Notes under the pieces: model-generated
Databases searched by the model: none
What the model was told of the DNA's origin: nothing
What the model saw: the letters and a program-made list of their open reading frames with translations, nothing else
Made by a program: the position numbers and the translations under genes
Source: Lactarius indigo
Lineage: Eukaryota; Basidiomycota; Agaricomycetes; Russulales; Russulaceae
Length of the DNA stretch: 64,000 bases
Direction of reading: 5' to 3'
NCBI GenBank assembly: GCA_025766275.1
Contig: JAFKAC010000093.1
Coordinates: 124,001-188,000, forward strand
In this document: positions 23,401 to 34,091 of the stretch, in pieces
How positions within the stretch are numbered: the stretch's first letter is position 1
How the letters are laid out: each line of letters begins with the position of its first letter

Positions 23401-25120
23401 AGGGGACGCCCAACGCCTTATGCGGAGAGCGCAGGAAGCCTGGATACGTAACAAAGATACGCCCAAATTTCGTATCAACGACCTCGTGTGGCTCGAGGGA
23501 AAGCACCTCCGAACCAATCAACCCATGGCGAAATTAGCGGCGCGACGCCACGGGCCCTTTCGGATAACTCAGGTGATGTCGCCTTACAACTATCGATTGG
23601 AACTTCCCACGCAGTGGAGCATACACCCAGTGTTTCATATCGATCTTCTCACCCCGTACAAATGAACTCCCTTACACGGGGAGAATTTTACACGACCACC
23701 GCCAGAGTTAGTAGATGGGGAAGAGGAATACGAAGTCGAGGCCATTCTAGACTCCCGGCACTTCGGCAGAGGAAGACGCCTCCAGTACCTCATCAAATGG
23801 AAGGGGTACCCTGACTCGGAGAATCAGTGGGTCAATAAGGATGACGTCTTCGCCCCGGAAGCGCTCCATCGATATCAGGAAGAACAAGCGCGCGGTGAAA
23901 CGGTTAAAACGAGGAGCGAAGAAACTCAGGAAAGTCATCCCCTTTTCCTACGCTCTACCACTACTCGTCCTATGCCTTCGTCCCCACTGCGACATGTCAC
24001 CCAAGCGATACTCCTCGACTCCCTCGCACAAGACGCCCACGCCCTCTTGGCTGAGGACGACGACACCGAAGTACCCAACCCTCAAATCACACCATGGACG
24101 CCTCTTAGACCAGCCGAGGGGCCCATCACCGCACAAGAGTGGGCCAACGTCATCACCAGATTCCCAGACCCCACGACTACGCCAGACGACGACTCCGCAG
24201 TCGCCCACGTCTTTAGAGACGACCGTGGGGAGCGCGAGCCGATCGCCGCTATCCCCCCAAGCAACGACCTCGTCGGCGTTCGCGGAATTTTCCCAAGCAA
24301 CGACCAGCGTTCAAGCGCTGATGGAGTACGAGTTGGAGGGGTGGAGGAGAGTGGCGGCGGAGTGGCAGAAGGAGCAGCTCGACTCCACAGCGGCCCGACT
24401 GAGGGAGATGCGCGAGCGACGGCAGCGATGGAGGCAGCTGAGGCTGGCCATGACGACGACGATTACTACCCGGCACGCCACGCCTTCCTTCGAACGAAAA
24501 GCGACCCTACTAATCCCCTCATCACGCCCTGGCTCGTCTACACCGACGGGTCCCCCATGTATCGAGGACGCGTGCGCGTGCCTGGTGCCGCCGATCACCG
24601 TACGTTCACCGCTGCCGACGACCCCGCGCATGTCATTGCGCCTGAGGGGTTCCGGGCAAATCGACGACCCCATCACATTCCCTACCCCATCACCGGGCCC
24701 GACGGAGTAGAGAGGGACGCGTCCCATGTCCAACTCATCGGAGGGGCGGACCCCCTTATATTGGGAGTTATACCAGGGTCACCGCATGTCTACGGTAAGC
24801 CCTTCTACGCCGAACCGCACATATCCGCCACTCTCCGCCCCACGTACCCCCACGAGGACCTGGTCGTCTTCAAAGCAGACCGTGTCACCGACCGGGCCCT
24901 CAACCGAATCAACGACGAGTCGCTCACAGCCGAGGTCACGCGCTTTCGCGCGGCCAGCTATGAGCTGGACCGACTTCGCGCCCGGGTGGCCCAACTCCGC
25001 GCCATGATCGAATGCGCGCAGGAGGACCGCCGCGACTCCATCTACCGCCTGGAGCGTGCCACGGCCCTCGAACGCATTGCCGATGAGCAACGTGACTGGC
25101 CGGCGAGGGACTTTCGGTGA
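20378..25120 (+). pseudogene. pol: Gypsy-1 Pol with chromodomain and C-terminal extension, two in-frame TGA codons
   Basis: One frame runs from 20378 to 25120 and is broken only by TGA at 23375-23377 and 23663-23665. Domains in order: aspartic protease (LVDSGATDNFI, near residue 50); RT with the active-site motif VYMDDIGIA near residue 403; RNase H (ELEVDTSGYAVGAVLLQ); integrase zinc finger (HGHPGIARTQ, then CAECQ); and integrase core (ISDRDPRFTS, then YHPRTDGQSERTNQW). Past the first TGA comes the integrase C-terminal part (RINDLVWLEGKHL, then HPVFHIDLLTPYK). Past the second is a chromodomain at about 23720-23870 ([12 protein letters not shown], then YLIKWKGYP). The frame then continues 1.25 kb into a region with no known domain. 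At the first TGA a CGA to TGA change would explain the stop. Chromodomains direct integration to chromatin marks. Confidence 0.9.
23972..25120 (+). CDS. Gypsy-1 C-terminal extension after the chromodomain, unknown function
   Basis: 382 codons in the same frame as pol, from the first ATG after the chromodomain to the stop 29 nt before the 3' LTR. It contains a low-complexity acidic part, a block with [15 protein letters not shown] and [13 protein letters not shown], and a C-terminal coiled coil ([20 protein letters not shown]). A second frame is open over 23841-24710 and gives a more protein-like helical segment near 24320-24450 ([20 protein letters not shown]). A short repeated segment (CCAAGCAACGACC near 24258 and 24292) lies just before it. 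An indel in this region is likely. Confidence 0.55.
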   Translation: MPSSPLRHVTQAILLDSLAQDAHALLAEDDDTEVPNPQITPWTPLRPAEGPITAQEWANVITRFPDPTTTPDDDSAVAHVFRDDRGEREPIAAIPPSNDLVGVRGIFPSNDQRSSADGVRVGGVEESGGGVAEGAARLHSGPTEGDARATAAMEAAEAGHDDDDYYPARHAFLRTKSDPTNPLITPWLVYTDGSPMYRGRVRVPGAADHRTFTAADDPAHVIAPEGFRANRRPHHIPYPITGPDGVERDASHVQLIGGADPLILGVIPGSPHVYGKPFYAEPHISATLRPTYPHEDLVVFKADRVTDRALNRINDESLTAEVTRFRAASYELDRLRARVAQLRAMIECAQEDRRDSIYRLERATALERIADEQRDWPARDFR

Positions 25121-25135
25121 GTCGGGGTCTCACGC

Positions 25136-25149
25136 TGAAAAGGGGGTGA
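25136..25149 (+). promoter_or_regulatory. Gypsy-1 polypurine tract
   Basis: AAAAGGGGGTGA-type purine run directly before the 3' LTR; it would prime plus-strand synthesis. Confidence 0.7.
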
Positions 25150-25669
25150 TGTCACGTTTCGGACTATCTATGTTGTGGTGTGACTTCGAGTAGGACCCTT
25201 ACTGTACCGGTTGCAACTACGGCGGTAAGGTATATTAGTTGCGGACTTACTTACGGTGATACGGTGATGCGATAGGAGATACGGTACGGATTGCTGACTG
25301 ATGGTGTGCGCCACTAATACTAGTAGCAGTAGTATTAGGATCGAGTTCTTTACGCGATACGTTGGACGCTACTTTACGATGACTCATAGCAGCGCTTCAA
25401 AGCCTGCTCGACTTGTATTTATAGTGTCTAGTGAAGACCAAGATACGCCATCTTGGTCTTCTTGAATCGTCACTTGTTCTTTCCGTTCTTATCTTATTCT
25501 CGTATCCACACGTTTCCAAGAATCCAGAGAACGCAGAAGTCTTGCCGGTGTACCTCCGCGTATTCACTAAGGCAGGAACACGGACCTTCGAGTCGTCGTG
25601 TCGATCGCATCGCTAAGTTGTTACTGCCTCCTCGTGCTCAAGTCGGGCTAACGTCGTGACGACGTTACA
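25150..25669 (+). repeat. Gypsy-1 3' LTR
   Basis: 520 bp, differing from the 5' LTR at two positions near its 3' end: CGATCGCAT against CGATTGCAT, and TACTGCC against TACCGCC. Each is a CpG/TpG pair. Confidence 0.95.
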
Positions 25670-25674
25670 CAGAG

Positions 25675-27502
25675 CACATGAAGATGAGGAATCCCGAGAA
25701 TGACATTCCACTCTCTGAAGGTACAGGATTCATGGTCAGTCAAAAGTCATATGAATTGCACCTGAAATCGGCAGTTGAGAGGCGGCAGGTAAGCACTATC
25801 TCTGGTATTTCGGCAGGGGAGGGTTGACACTTGAGCAGAGATCGACATGCCATGACCACCGTGCAGTAAATAATGTAAACAAGCACGGCGGACACCTTGA
25901 ATCGACTGGAATTGGTGCCACTGCGTGCATTCATGGGGCTTTTGTGCCCGATTCTGTTGTTGACTTTCAAAAGGGAGAAGCGTGAGTTCTTATATCTATC
26001 TGCATACAATGAGTGAAAATCAACCCTCCAAAAGCCAGAAGAATATGGACTATTCCATATTCAAGGCCCTAAACTTCAATATGGAGGGGATAGAGGCTGC
26101 CCTCATCTGCTATGATGTCATGTGTCAATGGAGTGTTCATATGAAGGAGAGGGTTATCGGCAGCAACTATCTCAAACTTCCTGACGGCCTGGAGCTCAGG
26201 TTGGGCATTGGTCTTTTTCATATCCATGGGCATCAAGATACCTGCCTAGCTAGGTATTCGCCCAGCTTCATCAAAGGAGGCCGACAAATAGATGGCGAGA
26301 CCATCGAAACACTTTGGGCTCCACTCAATGAGATCTCCAGAAGTACGAGGGGGATGTCAACATCGCATCGCAGGGAGGTCATAGATGACCATATGAATGA
26401 CTCAAATTGGAAGAAGCTTATTGACCTAGGCAAGTTCCCTCCTACAGATACCACATCAGTGCTTACGTGGGTTGGGTAGTCAATGCTGTGTCTAGATGCT
26501 ACCGAAAGGCACTTTCGGGAGCCACAATCAGCACGGCAGCATTTGAGTCCATAAATGTATCAGCAAGTACGGAGAGTGTTGAGGCTTGGAGCGCCGAAGA
26601 GGAGTATGCACAAAGGGAGCGAGGTCATGACGTCAAAGTCATGGACATCTATGACATCAAGAGGAAACAATGTGGGTACAATTACTCTATGATATGTTTG
26701 CCTGACATCAGGTTTCAGTCCCATCGCGTGCAGAGATACTTCTTGAATTGACACAGAAGGAGACTGAGGGCTCTAGCCATAAGGGACATGCTGTATGGCT
26801 TAGCAGTGGATTGAAGATTCAGGAGTCACAGTAGGATTCTCAGCACCTTCTCCAGTGAGACATCTGATCGTGATTTCACAAAAAACATAGGTTATCCCTT
26901 CAAGCACTGGTGAGGAAGATTGGATCCCATCCAACACCAGATCAACAGAGGGATATTACCTTGAAGCGTGCCCAACTCCAAGAAAGAGTTGACGCATTCC
27001 AAAAGCAGGCAGCTAACATTCTTCAAGACCCCCACGACAGCGGAGATGACTACTGGGACAATGCCCCAAGAAGAGAAACCTATATTGGTGTAGAATTTGA
27101 TGGCACTGATGAAGGAGAAGACGATGAGGATTGCACTTCATCTGCCGAAGAACATGATCAAATGGAGTTTCCAGGAAATTGCTCTACCAATGGCAGTGTG
27201 GATGCAGAGTATATCTCATTGCATCTTCCTTCACATCTTGGACGTGACTGGTGTGATGGAAATTCTGCCGAAGCCCTGGCGAAGGCAGAAATACATCTAC
27301 GGGAGGGACAACTGAACGATTCCCTACATCACATTCGCATCTCCCTAGGCCACAAATCTTATCTGTTCAGACAGGATGTTCATCCGGCACGTACACAAAG
27401 ACTCAAAACACGCGCTTGGGCAGAAGTACATGCTGCCGAGTCAACAGTTCAGCATCATGCCTGGGTGTATATTCGTGCCCGGCAGGCAATGGTAAACCTT
27501 GG
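25675..27502 (+). pseudogene. KDZ transposase, middle part (catalytic domain)
   Basis: Continues the frame broken at 17808. It reads HMKMRNPENDIPLSEGTGFM, then (after an intron at about 25796-25850) HLESTGIGATACIHGAF and VPDSVVDFQKGE, then (after an intron at about 25981-26037) NMDYSIFKALNF. The most conserved block follows: CYDVMCQWSVHMKERV, GIGLFHIHGHQDTC, GGRQIDGETIETLWAPLNE and MSTSHRREVIDDHMNDSNW. The Asp of CYDV and Glu of ETLW are the likely second and third catalytic acids of the RNase H-like fold. Further exons reach ARQAMVNLG at 27502, where Gypsy-2 is inserted. Several small introns between 26440 and 26910 are assumed. Acidic stretches near 27090-27150 are typical of the family's C-terminal half. 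Confidence 0.88.
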
Positions 27503-28277
27503 TGTAGCGGTATGACTTATCGCTTACAACTAGACCAAGGTGAAAGTTAGCGAACTGAACTGGGATCACACCCAAGCCTAGCGCGGAGACAAGTCACGCG
27601 CCGAACGTACTGGCACAGCGGAGAGTAGACACACGTGAGGACTTTATTCAAGTCCAAGGGTCAGGTGATCACGCTGTGGCATGCTGAGTGGAGAACCAAG
27701 AGGACAAGTTAACATTGGAGAAGTAAGGGAAGTACAAGGGATATACGCACCTGAGTGGAGAACCAAGAGGACAAGTTGGTTCCACTCAGGACGCTACATG
27801 AGGGTTTATATACTATGCTGCGGCTGAGTTCGAATTACTATAGAACCTTGTTACTAAAAGTACAGGTAATAGTAATGAGTCAGACGCTGACGCGTCGTGT
27901 CTAATAATAGCGTTATCTATTGTGCTGACTGATGCACAGTCATCAACGCTGACGGAACAATGACGTGTCCTTATCTGTGAGTCTTAACCCTATAACAACG
28001 TAGTCTAGAACTATCTAGAATGTTCCCTTCTTATCGTCCAATGAGAAACTACTTTACTAATGAGGAAAGTGACCTAAAGGGGTAACACCCGATGAGGAAG
28101 TTACTGTCCCAGGGTCACGTGCTTGTGGGTGCACATGTTGGCATCACGTGACTAACCATCTTATCATATCTAATGATAAGGCCTTGGATGTTTGATGCAA
28201 CGTTGGACCTTCATATCTCTACCAAATAAATCCGTAAAAATACAGAAAAATAAGGCGAAAATAGAGCGTCCGTGACA
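27503..28277 (-). repeat. Gypsy-2 3' LTR
   Basis: 775 bp; on the plus strand it opens TGTAGCGG and closes CGTGACA. It directly adjoins the C-rich strand of the polypurine tract (28278-28290) and the pol stop. Confidence 0.95.
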
Positions 28278-28289
28278 TCACCCCCCTCC

Positions 28290-31200
28290 TTAAGGGTCGA
28301 CGTCCGCGTTGGCCAATGTATCCACATGATGAGCTTGCCAAGGCAAGGATGCGTAAATGAGAGCCGCTATTTTTCTAGGCGCTCCTGGGTTTGAGGAATG
28401 GAATTCCTTAACCGCATCAGGGGCATGCGCTAGATTTTTAGCTGGTTCCCAAGTATCCTCACCCTCACCGTATCCTTTCCAACGGACGAGGTACTTAAGA
28501 GTATGACTAAAGAGTTTAGAATCTCTTATGTAGTCAACTTCATACTCTTCTTCTCCCTCGACCGTTACTGGATCGGGTGGTGGAGGCGTGAGCCCATTAA
28601 CTTTGTTCCCTTTGTAAGGGGAGAGACGGTCTACATGAAATACATCATGGATCCGTAATGCAGGGGGTAGTGCAAGTTTGTAGTCGACGTCACTTATGAC
28701 TTTAGTGACTTCAAATGGACCTAGTTGCTTAGGTCCTAATTTGGACGACTGTTGATGTATCTTTATCTGCTTAGCTTGCAACCAGACTTTATCCCCGACG
28801 TTAAAGGAGTATGGCTTAGTCCTTTGTTCAACGTCTGTCTGCATTCGCCTTTTGCTTAGGCGTAGAGCCGCCTCTGCATCCTTGCGAGCGGAAACTAAGT
28901 GCTGAAGGCGCTTGTCGAGCAGTGGAATACCCGTAGGTCTACCAGCAGGAATTGTGAAGTCCGGCGTGAAGCCGTATAGTAGCTCAAAGGGGGTATGACC
29001 CGTAGCTGAATTGAGCCTACTATTAACTACGAATTCTGCGGTAGGAAGCAGGTCTGCCCAATCATCCTGTCTTTTGCTAATGAACATGCGCAAATATATT
29101 TCAACTTCTTGATTTTTGCGCTCGACCTGTCCATTAGCTTGAGGGTGATAGGCCGTAGTGAGACCTGCGTCTATTCCGAGTCGTTTGTAAAGGGCACGCA
29201 TGCTTCGCGCTGCAAATTGGGGTCCTCTATCGCTTATGACTTTGCGAGGGATCCCGTGCAGGGGAAAGACTTGCTCAAAGTAGATGGATGCCACCCCATC
29301 AGCCGTAATCTGAGAAGTCACGGGGAACAGATGAATCTGTTTTGTATAATGATCCACGATGTTTAGGATCATATCTTTCCCACGTGACATAGGCAGTGGA
29401 CCAATTAGATCGATCCCAACTATCTGCCAAGGTCCTTCAGGTACTTCTTGCGGCTGAATGGTTGCTTTGGGGTGTAGGTCTTTGCGATAGCGTTGGCATC
29501 GATCGCATCCTTCTACATATGAGGCAATAAAGCCTGACATGCGTGGCCACCAATAGTAACGACTGACTAGCTCTATGGTCCCGTTCTTTCCAGGGTGCCC
29601 AGTAGTGACCGAGTCGTGGCAAGACTTTACCACATCCCTACGAAGGGAACGATCATTTGGGACATATAGTTTACCCCGGTGGTAAACGAAACCATCTTCT
29701 TCTTCCCACATTAAGACGCCATCAGTGAGAGCCCTAGGAGCGGTCTTAGAGATACTTTTAAGACCCTCTATCACTTTGGCTTCTCTAATAGATGCGAGCT
29801 TAATACGGCTCCCTAGGGAGTCTATTTCAGGGACGAAGTGCGCTTTAGCGGCAGCGAGGAAGTGCTCAGGTTTTAATACCTGGACCTGGCGGTTGTCTTC
29901 AGAGTCTCGGACTTGGTCTCGTGAGAAACGACTTAATGCATCGGCTTGCATGGATTCTCCTTTCTTATAAGTGATTTTGAAGGCAAACCGACTTAAGAAT
30001 AGGGCCCATCTAGCTTGACGCCTATTTAAGTCTTTCATGGTTGCCCACCATTCCATATTCTTATGGTCGGTGATCACTTCGAAAGAGATGCCTTCGAGGA
30101 AATGTCTCCAATCTTCTAAGGCGCGGATTAAGCCGAGCATTTCTCTGTCATAAATCTCATAGTTGCGTTCTTCTTTGCTCATGGACTGTGAGCGATACGC
30201 AATGGGGTGCCAGAGACCGTCCGGGTATTTCTGAGTTAAAATACCGCCAGTAGCAAATCCTGAAGCATCTACCTCGACTCTGGTTGGGAGGTTCGGATCG
30301 TATACCTTAAGAATAGGTTCTTGTACGAAACATTCCTTCAACAGGTCAAAGGCTTTCTGCTGTTCAGACTGCCAGATCCAAGGAGTATCTTTCTTAGTAA
30401 GGTCATGAAGGGGTCGGGCAATAGCCGCGAAGTCCTTGATGAACCTCCTATAGAAATTGGCAAACCCGATAAATGCTCTTACTTCTTTGAGCGTAGTCGG
30501 GGTTGGCCACTCCTTTACTGCAGAGACCTTGCCAGGGTCCATCTGCACTTCTCCGGGACGGATAATCATCCCAAGATACTCCATTTCTTGCTTCTCAAAA
30601 TCGCACTTCTCAGGCTTGAGATAGAGATCGTACTGCTCTAACCGTGTTAACACCTCGCGTACTATTTTGCGGTGGTGTTTGAGGTTGTTGCTATAGATAA
30701 GAATATCATCCATATATACGGCGACCTCTCCTTGTGCGATAAGATCAGCAAATACGGCGTTCATTAAGGCTTGGAAAGTGGCGGGGCTATTAGTCATGCC
30801 GAAGTACATAACTTTTGGTTCGTATAGACCCCTATTGGTGACAATGGCACCTTTCCATTCATCGCCTTCTTTGATGTGGATATTGTGATATCCCCATCGA
30901 ACGTCGAATTTGGTGAAGTATTGAGCTCCCTTAAGCCTATTGATAATGTCGGCAGCGAGTGGAAGCGGGTATCGGTTCTTAATGGTAATTTTGTTAAGAC
31001 GCCGATAATCTTGGACTAGACGGAGCTTGCCGTCTTTCTTCTTGATGAAGAATACAGGGGACGCCATAGGCGACTTAGATGGCACTAAATATCCTTTCCC
31101 TATATGTTCATCTAAGAATTTGTCCAATTCTACTTGCTCGCTGGGTGACATGGGATACGTCTTGACCTTCCAGTGTTTAACTGCATCTGGCTCTAGGTCT

Positions 31201-31961
31201 ATGGCGTGGTCCCATGGTTGATGCTCAGGGAGTCTCTGGGACTCTTCCTCAGAGAAAACTTTTGTGAAGTCACGGTAGTGTTCTGGGACCATTTCTTCGA
31301 AGGTTTTCTTAGGTTTGGAGGTTATTGCTTTCTCGGCAATCTGCTGAGAGTACGTGAAACCGGCCAAACAGAAAACTTCGTCAGAGACTGTGTCCAACAC
31401 TTTCTCCGCAAGGAGACGGCGGCGTTCCATACGGTTTGCCATAATGCGCGTCACCTCTATCTCTATCTCCGGTGCAGCTATTTCAGCACTGGAGTTGAGA
31501 CGCATAGTGCCTTCCTGCCAATCTATGTGTGGGTTCCGATGTCTGAGCCAAGGCAGTCCCAATATAACTCGTTCTGGACCTAGTGAAGTGACCATAAAGT
31601 CGAACTTTTCCGCACTAGGGCCGACTTTGAGAACGAGTGTTACTTTATGGGTAATGCTGCCGGCTTCGTTGAGTGTCCCGTCGATATTGTATAACGTGAT
31701 GGGATGCTCTAATGGAACTTGCAACATTTTGTGGCGGTCAGCGTACTTCTTGTCTAGGAACAACGAAGTTGCCCCAGAATCTACCATGGCTGCTACTTTT
31801 ACAGTACGATGACGTCCTTGTAATTCAACAGAAATATGAAAATGAGATCTGCTATCTTTTGTTTCGGGAATAATACATGAAGAAAGCACTGCATCAGAAA
31901 TCATCACTTGCGGCGCTGCTACAAATTGTGGAGCAATCGGAACACTAATACTATTGTTCAT
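28290..31961 (-). CDS. pol: Gypsy-2 Pol polyprotein (protease, RT, RNase H, integrase, chromodomain)
   Basis: 1223 codons from ATG 31961 without interruption. Protease motif MVDSGATSLFLDKKYA lies near residue 60. RT has LRLVQDYRRLNKITIKNRYP and the active site VYMDDILIYS. RNase H has RVEVDASGFATGGIL and YDREMLGLI. The integrase zinc finger is GHPGKNGTIELVSRYYWWPR plus CDRCQRY, and the core has GIDLIGPLP, ISDRGPQFAA and YHPQANGQVERKNQ. A C-terminal chromodomain follows (EYEVDYIRDSKLF, then YLVRWKGYGEGEDTWEP). Gag lies upstream in another frame, and the pol frame is also open for some way above this ATG (a Cys-rich stretch near 32080-32130), so the real Pol may begin earlier by frameshift. Required for reverse transcription and integration. 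Confidence 0.95.
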   Translation of the reverse strand: MNNSISVPIAPQFVAAPQVMISDAVLSSCIIPETKDSRSHFHISVELQGRHRTVKVAAMVDSGATSLFLDKKYADRHKMLQVPLEHPITLYNIDGTLNEAGSITHKVTLVLKVGPSAEKFDFMVTSLGPERVILGLPWLRHRNPHIDWQEGTMRLNSSAEIAAPEIEIEVTRIMANRMERRRLLAEKVLDTVSDEVFCLAGFTYSQQIAEKAITSKPKKTFEEMVPEHYRDFTKVFSEEESQRLPEHQPWDHAIDLEPDAVKHWKVKTYPMSPSEQVELDKFLDEHIGKGYLVPSKSPMASPVFFIKKKDGKLRLVQDYRRLNKITIKNRYPLPLAADIINRLKGAQYFTKFDVRWGYHNIHIKEGDEWKGAIVTNRGLYEPKVMYFGMTNSPATFQALMNAVFADLIAQGEVAVYMDDILIYSNNLKHHRKIVREVLTRLEQYDLYLKPEKCDFEKQEMEYLGMIIRPGEVQMDPGKVSAVKEWPTPTTLKEVRAFIGFANFYRRFIKDFAAIARPLHDLTKKDTPWIWQSEQQKAFDLLKECFVQEPILKVYDPNLPTRVEVDASGFATGGILTQKYPDGLWHPIAYRSQSMSKEERNYEIYDREMLGLIRALEDWRHFLEGISFEVITDHKNMEWWATMKDLNRRQARWALFLSRFAFKITYKKGESMQADALSRFSRDQVRDSEDNRQVQVLKPEHFLAAAKAHFVPEIDSLGSRIKLASIREAKVIEGLKSISKTAPRALTDGVLMWEEEDGFVYHRGKLYVPNDRSLRRDVVKSCHDSVTTGHPGKNGTIELVSRYYWWPRMSGFIASYVEGCDRCQRYRKDLHPKATIQPQEVPEGPWQIVGIDLIGPLPMSRGKDMILNIVDHYTKQIHLFPVTSQITADGVASIYFEQVFPLHGIPRKVISDRGPQFAARSMRALYKRLGIDAGLTTAYHPQANGQVERKNQEVEIYLRMFISKRQDDWADLLPTAEFVVNSRLNSATGHTPFELLYGFTPDFTIPAGRPTGIPLLDKRLQHLVSARKDAEAALRLSKRRMQTDVEQRTKPYSFNVGDKVWLQAKQIKIHQQSSKLGPKQLGPFEVTKVISDVDYKLALPPALRIHDVFHVDRLSPYKGNKVNGLTPPPPDPVTVEGEEEYEVDYIRDSKLFSHTLKYLVRWKGYGEGEDTWEPAKNLAHAPDAVKEFHSSNPGAPRKIAALIYASLPWQAHHVDTLANADVDP

Positions 31962-32173
31962 CTCCGAGGCAGATGTAGATGTAGAATCAGAACAGGAAGC
32001 CGAGACATCACTACTATCAACTTTGCAGGCAGAAACAGAATGGTACGTAGGAATTACAGATTGGTCCGAGTCCGAAACGAGGTGAGATCGTAGGCATATC
32101 TTACAACTACACGAGGCCGAGTCAACCGTATCTGTTTTACAGGGGGAGTCCGCAGCTATGACTACCCCTGGAT

Positions 32174-33400
32174 CTAAAAAGCCGCCTTAAGAGCATTGAT
32201 TTGCTCTTGTTGGGCTGTGAGCGCCGCCAATAACTTTGCCACGTCTGCCTGTGACGTATTGGCTTTGGGCGGTGCGGAAGTGCTTGATTGGGCGGTGGAA
32301 GCCGCCGACTGACTAGAAGAAGGTTGGGAGGGGGTCTCCTCACTACTGGCCGCAGCTTTCGCTTTGGCGGGTTTCCCCATAAATTTGAGCATACAGACGG
32401 GTGCCCTATGTCCGACCTTTTGACAATGGTGGCACACGTCGCGTTCGTGGTTTCCATCCTTCTTTGAGTGGTCCTTAGAACCACACCCGTAACACTTGCC
32501 TTGCATGTGTTTCTGATAGTCTTGCCGGGTCTTTCTGCCGGATGCGGGCTTGCTCGTGCCGGATCCCTGCTGACGTGATGCATCAACTTGCATCGCGTCT
32601 GGATCGGACGGCTTGCCTGCAGGCAAAATCGACTGGCTAGACGAACCGCCCTTCTTTTCCGAGTCCCTCTGTCTCAGTCGCTGATCCAGCGATTGTGAGA
32701 CCTGCTTAAGGTCGTCGAAATCGACATGGGCCTTGTCCGTCAAGGCTAGTGCATCTTTTACACGGTCCGAGAGACTGTCGTAGAAGCGGGTGCGGAGGTC
32801 TGCTTTTGACCATCCAGTCTGTCCAGAGTATTGTTCAAACACGGACCGGTACTCTGCAACCGATCCGCGGCCCTGTTTTGTCTTCTTCAGCTGCTCCCGA
32901 GCTGTCTCAGTGGTGTCAAGCGGTGAGAACCGCCTGTTGAATTCTTTAACGAATTCATCCCACGAGCCAGAGAACGGGATATTGTTCTGCTGAAGTTGTT
33001 TGAGATAGGGGAGAGCCCATGACTTGGCTTCCCCTTCCATGAGGTTAAGAACCGCCATAATCCAGCGGTCTTCTGCCCGGAAGTACATGCCCTGGGCCGG
33101 GTCCCAGGTGTTCATAGCGTCCTGCTGTGAGCCTGCCCAATTATGGAAGGCTGCAAGGAAGTGACGGGCATCTGTAGAGTTGCCTTTCCCATCCCATGCT
33201 TTGGGACGGGCCACTACTTCCTTGTGCTTGGTGCTGGGCTTGGCCGCGGTGGCTGAAACCTGTGCGGTCAAGTCCGTGACCTTTTGCGTGAGTATACCGA
33301 CTACCTGGCCTAGATCGCTGATGAGGCGAAGGCAGTCGTTAAGAGTTGGGGGCGGAGCAGGAGCTGTGGGTGTAGTTGGAGCGGCGGCAGCGGCGGACAT
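32174..33400 (-). CDS. gag: Gypsy-2 Gag
   Basis: 408 codons from ATG 33400. A capsid-type region is recognised at about residues 70-230 (RHFLAAFHNWAGSQQDA, WDEFVKEFNRRFSPLDT, YRSVFEQYSGQTGW). Two Cys-rich motifs follow: CYGCGSKDHSKKDG with a later Cys, and a canonical CCHC knuckle CHHCQKVGHRAPVC. The C-terminus is Ser/Ala-rich. The same frame is open upstream of the ATG with plausible coding (KEEKEWIKNFDNWDDF), so Gag may be longer at its N-terminus, for example by fusion with the ORF at 33537-34091 through a shift. Confidence 0.88.
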   Translation of the reverse strand: MSAAAAAPTTPTAPAPPPTLNDCLRLISDLGQVVGILTQKVTDLTAQVSATAAKPSTKHKEVVARPKAWDGKGNSTDARHFLAAFHNWAGSQQDAMNTWDPAQGMYFRAEDRWIMAVLNLMEGEAKSWALPYLKQLQQNNIPFSGSWDEFVKEFNRRFSPLDTTETAREQLKKTKQGRGSVAEYRSVFEQYSGQTGWSKADLRTRFYDSLSDRVKDALALTDKAHVDFDDLKQVSQSLDQRLRQRDSEKKGGSSSQSILPAGKPSDPDAMQVDASRQQGSGTSKPASGRKTRQDYQKHMQGKCYGCGSKDHSKKDGNHERDVCHHCQKVGHRAPVCMLKFMGKPAKAKAAASSEETPSQPSSSQSAASTAQSSTSAPPKANTSQADVAKLLAALTAQQEQINALKAAF

Positions 33401-33536
33401 CCTATCTAATTCGTCTTGTCTCTTTCTTTCCTCGTACTTTTTTATCGACTCCCGTCTGTCTTCGATAAGGCGAAGCTGTTCGTCTTCGTCGAAGTCGTCC
33501 CAGTTGTCGAAGTTCTTGATCCACTCTTTTTCTTCT

Positions 33537-34091
33537 TTAGAGAGGATCGTTCTGTACTTGGACGTTACTCCTGTGGGATACTGAGCTTGAGCTTGAGCTG
33601 CTCTCTGTTTCCCTTTGGGAGCTATCGTGGGAGTGGACGGATGGGGGAGGAGAAAGTTCGGGGACTAGGGCTGCCGCAAAGGCGATCAGCTGAGGGACGG
33701 TGAAAGGGGTGCCTGCAACAAGGCCGAATGCTCCGTGAAGTTCAAGAAGGGCGAAACGGAAATCTCTATCGTAGTAGATGGCGCGGACGTATGCTTCCGC
33801 GTCGTTCTGTGGTTGCCCTTCTAGAGAGAACCTGTAGTGAACTTCTTCACCAGCAAAGACTTCTTGCTGATAAACTACAGGAGGTGCGTGGGGGTCGTCA
33901 ACGAGTGTCTCGTTGGAGGAGGAGTGCGCCGAGTGGTAGGAGTGCTCCGAAGCTACTGTCGGAGTTGGGGATGCGAAACGAGGTGAAGGGATTGGGTCAG
34001 AGGACGATTGACCTGCTCCCTGAACGTGTAGTGATGCCGAAGCAGAGGCTAAATTTGGAGTGAAATAAGATCGTGGGGGTGACGGGGGCAC
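33537..34091 (-). CDS. Gypsy-2 ORF1, upstream of gag
   Basis: 184 codons, Ser/Pro-rich at both ends, with a compact central block (GEEVHYRFSLEGQPQ, YVRAIYYDRDFRFALLEL) that looks folded. The family is unknown. It overlaps the upward extension of the gag frame by a shift of one position, so it could be the N-terminal part of Gag read through a frameshift or split by an indel. About 0.65 kb of leader separates it from the 5' LTR. Confidence 0.5.
   Translation of the reverse strand: MPPSPPRSYFTPNLASASASLHVQGAGQSSSDPIPSPRFASPTPTVASEHSYHSAHSSSNETLVDDPHAPPVVYQQEVFAGEEVHYRFSLEGQPQNDAEAYVRAIYYDRDFRFALLELHGAFGLVAGTPFTVPQLIAFAAALVPELSPPPSVHSHDSSQRETESSSSSSSVSHRSNVQVQNDPL

Larger units (their letters stand above)
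17809..25669 (+). mobile_element. Gypsy-1: chromodomain Ty3/gypsy LTR retrotransposon
   Basis: 7,861 bp between 5-bp duplications CAGAG (17804-17808 and 25670-25674). Two 520-bp LTRs differ at two positions only, both C/T differences at CpG. Internal order is PBS, gag, protease-RT-RNase H-integrase-chromodomain, extra C-terminal ORF, polypurine tract. The layout and self-priming PBS place it with Tf1/sushi-like chromoviruses. Two in-frame TGA codons in pol make this copy defective unless read through. Confidence 0.95.
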
